Source: Pelotomaculum schinkii
GTDB taxonomy: Bacteria > Bacillota > Desulfotomaculia > Desulfotomaculales > Pelotomaculaceae
Assembly: GCF_004369205.1 (NCBI RefSeq)
Contig: NZ_QFGA01000003.1
Span: 1-64,000 of the forward strand
Direction: 5' to 3'
DNA length: 64,000 bases
A program made the translations under genes and the position numbers. Below, one piece after another: positions 53,400 to 61,114 of the stretch. Positions within the stretch are counted from its first letter, which is position 1. Every line of letters begins with the position of its first letter. Under the pieces are notes generated by a model. The model saw only the letters and a list, made by a program, of their open reading frames with translations, did not search any database and was not told where the DNA came from.

Positions 53400-54239
53400 A
53401 TGGGAAAAGACGAGCTTCGCCAATTGCTGGATGATGTAAAGAATAATAAGGTTGAAGTGGGAGAGGCTTTAAACATTCTTAAAGACCTACCTTATGAAGA
53501 CCTGGGATTTGCCATGTTAGACCACCATCGTGCTCTGCGCAAGGGCTTTCCTGAAGTTGTTTTCTGCCAGGGCAAGACCGTGGACCAGGTCGCGCGGATT
53601 TTTGATGCCCTCTGTGGGGGGCGCCGGAGCATCCTGGGTACCCGCGCCACCAAAGAAGCTTTTGAAGCGGTGCAGGGAGTTTATCCTGACGCCGTCTATC
53701 ATGAACTGTCGCGTACCATCGTCGTACACCGCGGCGAGCCCCCGGTAAAGAAAGGCAACATCCTGCTCATGAGCGCCGGAACAGCTGATATTCCAGTGGC
53801 CGAAGAGGCTGCCGTTACCGCTGAAATAATGGGCAACCACGTGGAGCGCGCTTATGATGTCGGCGTTGCCGGTATTCACAGGCTCCTCGATAAACTGGAC
53901 TTGATCCGCTGGGCAGATGTAATCATAGTTGTCGCGGGTATGGAGGGCGCCCTGGCCAGCGTGGTGGGTGGGCTGGCTGACCAGCCCATTATTGCAGTGC
54001 CAACCAGTGTTGGGTATGGAGCCAGCTTTAACGGGCTTGCCGCGCTTTTATGTATGCTTAACAGTTGCGCCACTGGTGTGTCCGTGGTAAATATTGATAA
54101 CGGTTTTGGCGCAGCCGCTATGGCCAATGCCATTACCCGGATGATTGAACAAAAAGTTGGCGCGGCCCTCATGGAGGTTGAGGAAAGTAATTCCCCATCC
54201 GGTACCGGGCTGCGTGACATAAAGAGGGCGAACGTATGA
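53400..54239 (+). CDS. larB: LarB, pyridinium-3,5-biscarboxylate synthase
   Basis: 279 residues, a PurE-related carboxylase: GTRATKEAFEAVQGVYPDAVYHE, then the NCAIR-mutase-like core (LLMSAGTADIPVAEEAAVTAEIMGNHVERAYDVGVAGIHRL in pieces, AGMEGALASVVGGLADQP, VPTSVGYGASFNGLAALLCML). LarB carboxylates and hydrolyses nicotinic-acid-adenine-dinucleotide to start the nickel-pincer (NPN) cofactor of LarA-type racemases. The stop overlaps the larC start. ATG after AAGGGA. No larA or larE is in view. Confidence 0.93.
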   Translation: MGKDELRQLLDDVKNNKVEVGEALNILKDLPYEDLGFAMLDHHRALRKGFPEVVFCQGKTVDQVARIFDALCGGRRSILGTRATKEAFEAVQGVYPDAVYHELSRTIVVHRGEPPVKKGNILLMSAGTADIPVAEEAAVTAEIMGNHVERAYDVGVAGIHRLLDKLDLIRWADVIIVVAGMEGALASVVGGLADQPIIAVPTSVGYGASFNGLAALLCMLNSCATGVSVVNIDNGFGAAAMANAITRMIEQKVGAALMEVEESNSPSGTGLRDIKRANV

Positions 54240-55033
54240 AGATAGCCTATTTTGACTGTTTCTCAGGGATTAGCGGGGATATGTGCCTGGGCGCCTTAAT
54301 CAGCGCCGGGGTTGATTTTGATATTTTAAAAGAGGAGTTAACCAAGCTTTCTGTGCAGGGATATGTCCTGCGTTGTGAAAAGGTCAGGCGCAGTGGTATA
54401 ACAGCGGCTAATATCTTTGTGGATATGCTGGATGAGCCACAGCCGGAAAGGCGTCTTGCAGACATCAAGCAGGTTATCGACAATAGCGAACTGCCTGAAA
54501 GGGTAAAGGGAAAAAGTAAAGCCGTCTTTGACCGCCTGGCTATAGCGGAGGCGACTGTGCACGATACCGCGCCGGAGCAAGTCCAATTCCATGAAGTAGG
54601 CGCCGTAGACGCTATTGTGGATGTTGTAGGTACGGTGCTTGGTCTTAGCTTGCTTGGGGTGCAGCGGGTATATGCTTCACCACTGCCCATGGGCAAAGGT
54701 TTTATCAGATGCATGCACGGGATAATCCCCTCACCAGCCCCTGCAACCCTTGAAATTTTGCATGACGTCCCTATATATGGGGCAGGTATTGAAGGCGAAC
54801 TGGTCACTCCAACCGGGGCCGCCCTCATTTCCACCCTGGCGGAAGCTTTTATTGATATGCCGGCGCTTGTAGTGAAAAAGGTGGGCTATGGGTCCGGCAA
54901 AAAAGTGATGGAGCGCCCAAATATATTGAGGTTGATTGTTGGTGATAAACATGACCAGCAGCATCATCACCCTCATGAACACAAGCATGGTGAGAGCAGC
55001 CACCCGCACCAGCACGGGCATTTACACACGTAG
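54236..55033 (+). CDS. larC: LarC-like nickel insertase, N-terminal domain only
   Basis: 265 residues. It matches the N-terminal domain of LarC (AYFDCFSGISGDMCLGALISAG, VQFHEVGAVDAIVDVVGT, ASPLPMGKGFIRCMHGIIPSPAPATLEIL in pieces, GELVTPTGAALI). LarC inserts nickel into the pincer. The usual C-terminal domain (about 130-150 residues) is absent. The frame ends in a histidine-rich tail (HQQHHHPHEHKHGESSHPHQ), a plausible nickel store, and no frame following the stop matches LarC2. In some bacteria larC is two frames joined by ribosomal frameshift; none is visible here. Probably a larC1-only form. Confidence 0.82.
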   Translation: MKIAYFDCFSGISGDMCLGALISAGVDFDILKEELTKLSVQGYVLRCEKVRRSGITAANIFVDMLDEPQPERRLADIKQVIDNSELPERVKGKSKAVFDRLAIAEATVHDTAPEQVQFHEVGAVDAIVDVVGTVLGLSLLGVQRVYASPLPMGKGFIRCMHGIIPSPAPATLEILHDVPIYGAGIEGELVTPTGAALISTLAEAFIDMPALVVKKVGYGSGKKVMERPNILRLIVGDKHDQQHHHPHEHKHGESSHPHQHGHLHT

Positions 55034-55097
55034 CCCCGTGCCCAAGACAGTCAAAAAATATATGTCAAGGGACCTATTATCAGGTTATTCCGGTTTC

Positions 55098-55140
55098 TTG
55101 GACGCGCTGTCCATTAAAGAACAGCGCGTCCAAATTTCCT
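55098..55140 (+). terminator. larBC terminator
   Basis: TTGGACGCGCTGT (55098-55110) pairs with ACAGCGCGTCCAA (55121-55133), a 13-bp perfect stem, followed by ATTTCCTTTTT. Confidence 0.88.
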
Positions 55141-55216
55141 TTTTATGCATAAATATTCCCACATTGTAAATAATAGCTGCGAATAATATGGAAACAATTT
55201 ATCAGGAGGGAACACC

Positions 55217-55420
55217 ATGGAACTCAGTGCTCGTAACAATCTAAAGGGCCGCATCAAGGACATTAAAACAAATGAAATTAATGCCGAAGTGCTCCTTGAT
55301 ATAGGCGGACAGGAAATGTGTTCAACAATTACAGCTGGTTCAGTGAAAAGGATGAACTTAAAGGTTGGTGACGAAGTAAGCGCGCTAGTCAAAGCAAGTT
55401 CTGTAGTAATTGGTAAATAG
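55217..55420 (+). CDS. mop: Molybdopterin-type oxyanion-binding protein (molbindin, Mop)
   Basis: 67 residues, a single TOBE/Mop domain: SARNNLKGRIKDIKTNEINAEV, then ITAGSVKRMNLKVGDEVSALVKASSVVIGK. It binds molybdate or tungstate as a hexamer and acts as an intracellular store or carrier. ATG after AGGAGGG at six bases. It stands apart with a terminator on each side. Its free-standing domain may compensate for the TOBE-less ModC at 60402. Confidence 0.94.
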   Translation: MELSARNNLKGRIKDIKTNEINAEVLLDIGGQEMCSTITAGSVKRMNLKVGDEVSALVKASSVVIGK

Positions 55421-55440
55421 ATTCCTTCTTAAACATCCCA

Positions 55441-55480
55441 AAAGCCCTTCATTTGACCTATATTAAATGAAGGGCTTTTG
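55441..55480 (+). terminator. mop terminator
   Basis: AAAGCCCTTCATTT (55441-55454) pairs with AAATGAAGGGCTTT (55465-55478), followed by TGT. A perfect 14-bp stem. Confidence 0.88.
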
Positions 55481-55621
55481 TATACCGCGTTCATCCTGTA
55501 ATAAAGGGGAATCGACTCATTCTGCAAGCGCTGATGGTATGTTTGGCGCCGCTTCAGTTTAACACTGGAATACCGGGAGGCGGCGGCGCGCACAAGGGGT
55601 TATTAAATATTGATGCTTTGG

Positions 55622-57190
55622 TCATAGCGGCAATTTTAGGCTTGTAGTGGACTTCATATTTAATTCCTGTGTCAAATGGTCAATTTCATGTTTCACTGAG
55701 CGAAATTTGTGTAAAAGCTCCTGTGCGAGTGGCGTTAGTCTGGTTCCTTCGCCTACCTGTGTGTGGATCAGCAGGATTCTCCAGCTGTCTTCCACCGTCT
55801 TAATTTTACCCAGGGCCGAGCGATAGGATATCCCCAATTCCCTTGCAGTCTGGACCATCGAGCCGGAGAAGTCAATGTGCGTCAATATAGTATAAAGGAC
55901 TTCATCGAAAACTACCCCATTTTTTTCCAGACAAAGCTTACTGCCGGTTTTGGAACCAGAGTTTGCTTTGTTGGATAAATCCTGTAAACGGGTATACTTG
56001 TGTTCAGCTGGACGGCTTGCCGCCTTTGTGTTGTCTGGTAACGCAGTATTGGGTTTAATTGAGTCTATCAGCTTAATAGTATCTATTGGGCGGCCTATTT
56101 TTGTTTCAACTTTCTTTTTGATCAACTCAGCTTGCTTCAGTTTGCGAAGTATGGCACGGCGGGTCTTCCTGTCGCGGCCGTGCTTTTTGAGTAGTGTAGT
56201 AAAATATTCGCTGATGGAAATAATTTGCTGGTTCATCACCATTTTGTCCGCTAGAAAAATCACGTCTGATTCTGAAAGCGGTTTGCTTTTAGAAACCTCT
56301 TTGCTCAAATTGACAGCAGAAATCTCAGCGACCTGGGGATAACTCATGTCTGCAAGAAGCAGCGAATTAGCCAGGGCGCGCTCCTTATGACAGTGGACAA
56401 CATCATGCAGCAAGGCTCCGGCAAGAACTGTATCAACATCCAGAAATGCGCCTGCTTTATTCAAATGATTAGTCAATGCCAGAGCAAGACCTGCTACTAG
56501 ATAGCAATGTGCCTGAAAATACGGATTGACTCTAATTGTTTGTAAAATTTGACAACATGAATCAAAGGTGATAGCTGCTCGATTGTTCAGGTGGTTCAAA
56601 AGGAAACGGCGATCTTCCTGTGTGTTCATGTCCAGCCGAACGGCTACGTCCGTAACCTCCACATCTACAGCATCATGTTCCAAATTTTTTAATAGTCCCT
56701 TTAAACCATCAGGGTAAGAAGTATTCACGATCGTATTTATGTACTTAGCTGAAATAAGTTTCGGGTGTCCCCGCAGGCTATTTATAGCTGGATATATAAT
56801 GCCCGGTTTACCTGCTGAGTGGTAACGGGCAAGTATTTTATTCACTGTGGAAGCACGGACGAGGGGGTTATCCGCAGGCAGGATAAAGAAAGCCCGTACC
56901 TCCGCTTCCAGAGTCTTAACTCCTTCCTGCACCGAGGAGTACATACCCTCATTGAAATGGTTATTAATAATTATCCTGACGTCGTAGTTTTTTAACGCGT
57001 CTATAACTTCAAGCGCCCGGTAGCCTACCACTACCCTTACATCGGAGATCCCGGCCTGAAAAAAACACCGTACGGCATGTTCGACAGCAGTAAAATCTCC
57101 GAGTTTTAATAAAGGTTTGAATTCCCTCATCTGAAAAGAATAACCTGCAGCGAGTATTATGGCTGCAATTCCGTCAGCATCACAAATCAC
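55622..57190 (-). CDS. Three-domain fusion: MocA-like nucleotidyltransferase, HD domain, ModE-like HTH
   Basis: 522 residues. Residues 1-190 are a MobA/MocA-type nucleotidyltransferase (IAAIILAAGYSFQMREFKPLL, ILPADNPLVRASTV, RGHPKLIS), expected to transfer CMP or GMP to molybdopterin. In the signature the usual R-M-G is Q-M-R, so activity needs checking. Residues about 210-330 are an HD domain (LLHDVVH, His262-Asp263). Residues about 425-505 form the ModE winged helix (IDFSGSMVQTARELGISYRSALGKI). There is no molybdate-binding TOBE. It may couple cofactor synthesis to transcription of Mo genes. CATAACATAACATAACG lies before its start. Confidence 0.8.
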   Translation of the reverse strand: MICDADGIAAIILAAGYSFQMREFKPLLKLGDFTAVEHAVRCFFQAGISDVRVVVGYRALEVIDALKNYDVRIIINNHFNEGMYSSVQEGVKTLEAEVRAFFILPADNPLVRASTVNKILARYHSAGKPGIIYPAINSLRGHPKLISAKYINTIVNTSYPDGLKGLLKNLEHDAVDVEVTDVAVRLDMNTQEDRRFLLNHLNNRAAITFDSCCQILQTIRVNPYFQAHCYLVAGLALALTNHLNKAGAFLDVDTVLAGALLHDVVHCHKERALANSLLLADMSYPQVAEISAVNLSKEVSKSKPLSESDVIFLADKMVMNQQIISISEYFTTLLKKHGRDRKTRRAILRKLKQAELIKKKVETKIGRPIDTIKLIDSIKPNTALPDNTKAASRPAEHKYTRLQDLSNKANSGSKTGSKLCLEKNGVVFDEVLYTILTHIDFSGSMVQTARELGISYRSALGKIKTVEDSWRILLIHTQVGEGTRLTPLAQELLHKFRSVKHEIDHLTQELNMKSTTSLKLPL

Positions 57191-57243
57191 GGCTATTTCG
57201 CCACCTTATATTTAAAACAATGGACAGTTCTAATGGAAAAGAC

Positions 57244-57260
57244 ACATAACATAACATAAC
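57244..57260. promoter_or_regulatory. Direct repeat upstream of the fusion gene
   Basis: CATAACATAACATAACG, three tandem ATAAC units. On the minus strand this reads CGTTATG three times in part, similar to ModE half-sites (CGTTAT...). Possible autoregulatory site; weak. Confidence 0.35.
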
Positions 57261-57419
57261 GCTAAATGACGTGATATAAATATAATAAGATATAATTTGG
57301 TTGCTGTCAATCTACTCGGTAAGCTGTGCGATGAATATAAGTTATAGGTGATTTTTTTATGCGTGAAATAGCCAGGACATTGTGTATTTTGTCAAATCGA
57401 CCAGACTTTACAGTCAATA

Positions 57420-57446
57420 AAAAAGACCGGTCAACCGGCCTTTAAG
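57420..57446 (-). terminator. Terminator of the HTH-binding-protein gene
   Basis: AAAGGCCGGT with ACCGGTCTTT (minus strand), followed by TTTTATT. It lies just after the stop of the gene at 57469. Confidence 0.6.
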
Positions 57447-57468
57447 TAACTATTTTACTTGATTTGAA

Positions 57469-58431
57469 TTATACTTCAGCTACAATTTTGCCTGTTTCGG
57501 TCACATCATAATCCCCCAGTCCCAGGAGTTCTTTTTTGAACTCATGGGACTGTATTATTTCAAGTACAGCTTGGAACTGGGGCTTGTCCGCATCTTCTTT
57601 CTTCATCACCAGTTCATAGCGTTCTTTTTGCAAGGGCACAAAATCGATCCCGCGAGCTTGCAGGGACACCTTTTCGATGCCCAGGCCCACATCGGCTTCC
57701 CCCCGTGCGACAGCGCTCGCCACGGTAAGGTGGGATAACTCTTCTGTTTCATAGCCGTTAATTTGGCTGCTGTCCAATCCCAGGAGCCGGAACTGCTCGT
57801 TTAATAGGACCCGGGTGCCGCTGCCCTTTTCCCGGTTTATGAAACGTATTCCTGGACGGGTTAAATCTTGCCAGCTCTTGATCCCTTTGGGATTGCCCTT
57901 GGCCACATAAAATCCCTGCATCCGGCAGGCTAAATGTACTATTAACGTTGGAATACCGGGAAGCAGGCGGCGGACGTAGGGGATATTGTACAGATCCCTT
58001 TCCCCGGCCCAAAGATGGACTGCGGTCATGTGGACCTTTCCCTGGTAAAGAGCCAAAAGGCCGTTAAAGCTTCCCACATGGTGTCTGAGAGCGCCGACTC
58101 CATTTGGATGCCGCTCCAGGTGGCGGGCCAAAATGTCAAGAAGGACGTCCTGGCCGCAGATTACGATTCTTTGCAGATTAGAGGACGGTTCCTCAATATC
58201 CGGCGCTGTTGCAGGAAGTGAACGGGCAGCGGCGGAGTATGGCGCCGCCGTTGACTCCAGCTTTTTCCCCAGGTTTTTATAGGCTTCAACATCTTTCTGA
58301 TCAACCCGAATCTTACGGCCAACACGGTAAGCCGCCAATTCTCCCCGTTTTATCAATTCATATACTGTATTCTTGGCAATTTTTAGTGTGCTTGCTACTT
58401 CTTCGGGAGTTAAAGAAGAATCTTCTTTCAC
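57469..58431 (-). CDS. HTH regulator with periplasmic-binding-protein-like sensor
   Basis: 320 residues. Residues about 5-55 are an excisionase/MerR-like HTH (SLTPEEVASTLKIAKNTVYELIKRGELAAYRVGRKIRV in pieces). Residues about 90-315 are a molybdate/tungstate-type substrate-binding domain (IVICGQDVLLDILARHLERH, GVGALRHHVGSFNGLLAL, INREKGSGTRVLLNEQF, ARGEADVGLGIEKV). There is no signal peptide, so the binding domain is inside the cell. It probably senses molybdate, tungstate or a related ligand and controls the divergent modABC operon and itself. ATG with AGGAATACC-type weak site. Confidence 0.87.
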   Translation of the reverse strand: MKEDSSLTPEEVASTLKIAKNTVYELIKRGELAAYRVGRKIRVDQKDVEAYKNLGKKLESTAAPYSAAARSLPATAPDIEEPSSNLQRIVICGQDVLLDILARHLERHPNGVGALRHHVGSFNGLLALYQGKVHMTAVHLWAGERDLYNIPYVRRLLPGIPTLIVHLACRMQGFYVAKGNPKGIKSWQDLTRPGIRFINREKGSGTRVLLNEQFRLLGLDSSQINGYETEELSHLTVASAVARGEADVGLGIEKVSLQARGIDFVPLQKERYELVMKKEDADKPQFQAVLEIIQSHEFKKELLGLGDYDVTETGKIVAEV

Positions 58432-58828
58432 AGGTATTCCTCCACCAGCTATTCTGCTATTTATTATATCTTATTTTTATTAATTTGATAATTATTTTTT
58501 GTAGTGTCAAATTTGTTTTTACGGGGTGGTAAACAGTTATTTAGCAAGAAATTTCCTTAATGTTAATAAACTGAGCTTATAAACGAGATTTCCTAATACT
58601 GGCTTTAAGATAAAGAGTGTTCTTTGTAAGGGGCTGAATTATTAAAAATTAATGATACGTAATTTAGCTAGCCATATTGACAAGCACTACGGATTATTTT
58701 ATTATTTGGTAGTAGCATTATGTTTAGTATTGTATGGTGTCATACGGTATTGTAATGATTACAGAGGGGAGTGTATTAACTAGCTAAAAAATGATTGATA
58801 AAAAAGTGAGCCGCATTTCATGTTGTGT

Positions 58829-58858
58829 CATGTTATGATGTTTTTAACATAATACATG
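58829..58858. promoter_or_regulatory. Imperfect palindrome before modA
   Basis: CATGTTATG...AACATAATACATG, centred near 58844 in the divergent promoter region of modA and the HTH regulator. GTTATG recurs in the upstream repeat of the fusion gene at 57244. A candidate operator for either regulator. A second dyad, GTATG GTGT CATAC, is near 58733-58746. The 490-base gap has no gene. Confidence 0.45.
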
Positions 58859-58928
58859 CATCCCTGTTTGGAGTAGGTAATTATAATCTTTAGTATAACA
58901 AAATTTACATATTAGGAGAGAAGAAGCC

Positions 58929-59702
58929 ATGAAAAAAATATTAATTTTTTTAGCGCTCATGTTATTTGTTGTAGCAGCTGTTACGGGGTGCGGCGGAGAA
59001 AAAGAACAACCGAAAACTGAATTAAACGTTTCGGCGGCTGCCAGCCTGACGGATGCTGCGGGAGAATTAAAGACAATCTATGAAAAACAACATTCAGATG
59101 TGACTATTACTTATAATCTAGCCGCCTCCGGCACCTTGCAAAAGCAGATTGAGGAGGGCGCCCCGGCAGATTTATTTATATCCGCAGGCAAGTCCCAAAT
59201 GGATGCCCTGGCCCAAAAAGGCCTGATTGTGGATGCTTCCCGTAAAGACCTGCTGGGGAACGAACTGGTACTGATAGCCGGGAAAGACAGCAAGCTTACA
59301 GAGTTTAACGGAATGACCGACGCGAGCGTTGAAAAGATCAGTATCGGTACACCTGAAACGGTACCTGCCGGCAAGTATGCAAAAGATACTTTAACTGCTC
59401 TTAAGCTCTGGGAGCAGCTTGAACCCAAAATGGTTCTTGCAAAGGATGTGCGCCAGGTCCTTACCTATGTGGAAACCGGCAATGTGGATGCAGGGCTGGT
59501 TTACCGCACCGATGCAGCAACCAGCAACAACGTTAAAATTGTAGCCGCTGCTCCTGCCGGCTCCAGTGCGCCTGTAGTTTATCCCATGGCGGTAATCAAA
59601 AGCACCAAGCACCAGAAAGAGGCCGAGGCATTTGCAGCATTTCTGACGAGTGACGACGCAGTTAAGGTTTTCGAAAAATATGGATTCAAAGTCCTCAAGT
59701 AG
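58929..59702 (+). CDS. modA: Molybdate-binding lipoprotein ModA
   Basis: 257 residues. A lipoprotein signal with lipobox VTGC (MKKILIFLALMLFVVAAVTG), then ELNVSAAASLTDAAGELKTIYE, YNLAASGTLQKQIEEGAPADLF, VGTP-like KISIGTPETVPAGKYAKDTL, and DVRQVLTYVETGNVDAGLVYRTDA, all ModA signatures. It captures molybdate (or tungstate) outside the membrane for ModB and ModC. ATG after AGGAGAGAAGAAG. First gene of an operon; six bases separate it from modB. Confidence 0.95.
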   Translation: MKKILIFLALMLFVVAAVTGCGGEKEQPKTELNVSAAASLTDAAGELKTIYEKQHSDVTITYNLAASGTLQKQIEEGAPADLFISAGKSQMDALAQKGLIVDASRKDLLGNELVLIAGKDSKLTEFNGMTDASVEKISIGTPETVPAGKYAKDTLTALKLWEQLEPKMVLAKDVRQVLTYVETGNVDAGLVYRTDAATSNNVKIVAAAPAGSSAPVVYPMAVIKSTKHQKEAEAFAAFLTSDDAVKVFEKYGFKVLK

Positions 59703-59708
59703 TAATTT

Positions 59709-60383
59709 ATGATGTTCTTGCAGCAAATCGACTGGCACCCGGTAATTCTTTCTATTCGGGTGGCAATAATCGCAACGATTGTCGTTACATGTCTTGGATT
59801 GCCTCTAACCCGGTTGCTGGCTCGCAGAGAGTTTTATGGCAAGGATGTACTAGAGGCGGCGATAACGCTGCCCCTGGTGCTGCCGCCATCAGTCGTTGGC
59901 TACGGCTTGTTGCTGCTAATCGGCAAAAACGGCCTGTTGGGCAAAGCTCTGGCTGATGTGGGCATTACTTTCGTATTTACCTGGTGGGCGGCCGTCCTTG
60001 CTTCCACCGCGGTGGCTTTCCCGCTGATGTACCAGAGCGCCAAAGCAGCTTTTATGAGCGTGGACGTTAACTTTGAGAAAGTGGCCAGGACCCTGGGTGC
60101 AAGTGAACTGAGAATATTTTTTACGATTACGCTCCCACTGGCCTGGCCGGGTATTCTTGCGGGCCTGGTGCTGACCTTTGCCCGCGCCCTGGGTGAATTC
60201 GGCGCCACTTTGATGGTTGCCGGCAACATACCGGGCCAGACCCAGACTATTCCAACAGCCATATATTTTGCAGTGGAATCGGGAAATAATGTCATGGCCA
60301 GAACTCTGGTCGGAATCATTACTATATTCAGCTTTCTTGTTATATTCTGGGTAAATCGCTGGGCTAAAAAGCAGAATTATTAA
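59709..60383 (+). CDS. modB: Molybdate ABC permease ModB
   Basis: 224 residues, five to six membrane segments. LPLVLPPSVVGYGLLLLIG and the EAA loop (KVARTLGASELRIFFTITLPLAWPGILAG in pieces, ARALGEFGATLMVAGNIPGQTQTIPTAIY) identify ModB. No strong ribosome site, but it follows modA by six bases and is likely coupled. It forms the membrane channel with ModC. Confidence 0.95.
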   Translation: MMFLQQIDWHPVILSIRVAIIATIVVTCLGLPLTRLLARREFYGKDVLEAAITLPLVLPPSVVGYGLLLLIGKNGLLGKALADVGITFVFTWWAAVLASTAVAFPLMYQSAKAAFMSVDVNFEKVARTLGASELRIFFTITLPLAWPGILAGLVLTFARALGEFGATLMVAGNIPGQTQTIPTAIYFAVESGNNVMARTLVGIITIFSFLVIFWVNRWAKKQNY

Positions 60384-60401
60384 GGTATTAAAGGTGATTA
60401 T

Positions 60402-61073
60402 ATGTTAGAAGCCAGCCTGACCAAAAAATTGTGGCATTTTACCCTGGATGTGCAATTGAAAGTTGACAACCAAATTCTTATTCTTCTGGGACCTTCCGGT
60501 TCGGGAAAGACCACCATTTTACACCTGTTGGCAGGTCTTTCGAAACCAAATGAGGGGCTCATCAAAATAAATGATCGGGTCTTATATTCCTCGGAAGAAA
60601 AGCTTAATATCTCTCCGCAATCCAGGAACGTTGGCTACCTGTTCCAGGACTACGCCCTCTTCCCCCATATGACTGTCAGACACAATGTTTTTTATGGCCT
60701 GAAAAGCAAAAATTGCAAGCAGGACAGAGCAGCTATGGACCCGGTGGAACTTTTAAATTCCTTTGGCGTCGGGCATCTTATCGACCGGTATCCCAGCCAG
60801 CTTTCCGGTGGGGAGAAGCAGCGGGTTGCTCTGGCCAGGGCTCTGGTCGTCCGTCCCCAACTACTGTTGCTTGACGAGCCGTTCAGCGCCCTGGATAAGA
60901 ATACCAGGATAAGTCTCAGGCATGAAGTGAAAAAACTGCACAGCCATTGGCAGATACCGTTTATTTTGGTTACGCATGACGAAGAAGACGCACAATTCTT
61001 AGGGGATATAACTGTATCCCTAGAAAAAGGGAAGTCCATGGACAGTTCGCTGAATGCGGTATCGTGTAATTAA
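60402..61073 (+). CDS. modC: Molybdate ABC ATPase ModC, short form
   Basis: 223 residues: Walker A GPSGSGKTT, Q-loop YLFQDYALFPHMTV, signature LSGGEKQRVALARAL, Walker B LLLDEPFSALD, switch VTHDEEDA. ModC normally has about 350 residues with a C-terminal TOBE (Mop-like) domain that binds molybdate and inhibits the transporter. Here it ends after the ATPase domain. The free Mop at 55217 may take over some of that function. The first ABC transporter of the tandem pair ends here. Confidence 0.93.
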   Translation: MLEASLTKKLWHFTLDVQLKVDNQILILLGPSGSGKTTILHLLAGLSKPNEGLIKINDRVLYSSEEKLNISPQSRNVGYLFQDYALFPHMTVRHNVFYGLKSKNCKQDRAAMDPVELLNSFGVGHLIDRYPSQLSGGEKQRVALARALVVRPQLLLLDEPFSALDKNTRISLRHEVKKLHSHWQIPFILVTHDEEDAQFLGDITVSLEKGKSMDSSLNAVSCN

Positions 61074-61114
61074 CGCGAAAGAATTATTTTTGTTACACTA
61101 AGGAGATGGATGGT

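Noticed and set aside
54936-55169. Frame after larC as LarC2
   Set aside because: Overlaps the larC tail in another frame and shows no LarC2 motifs; composition is that of shadow sequence.
58801-58900. Riboswitch upstream of modA
   Set aside because: No molybdenum-cofactor riboswitch-like core is visible; the palindrome is better explained as an operator.
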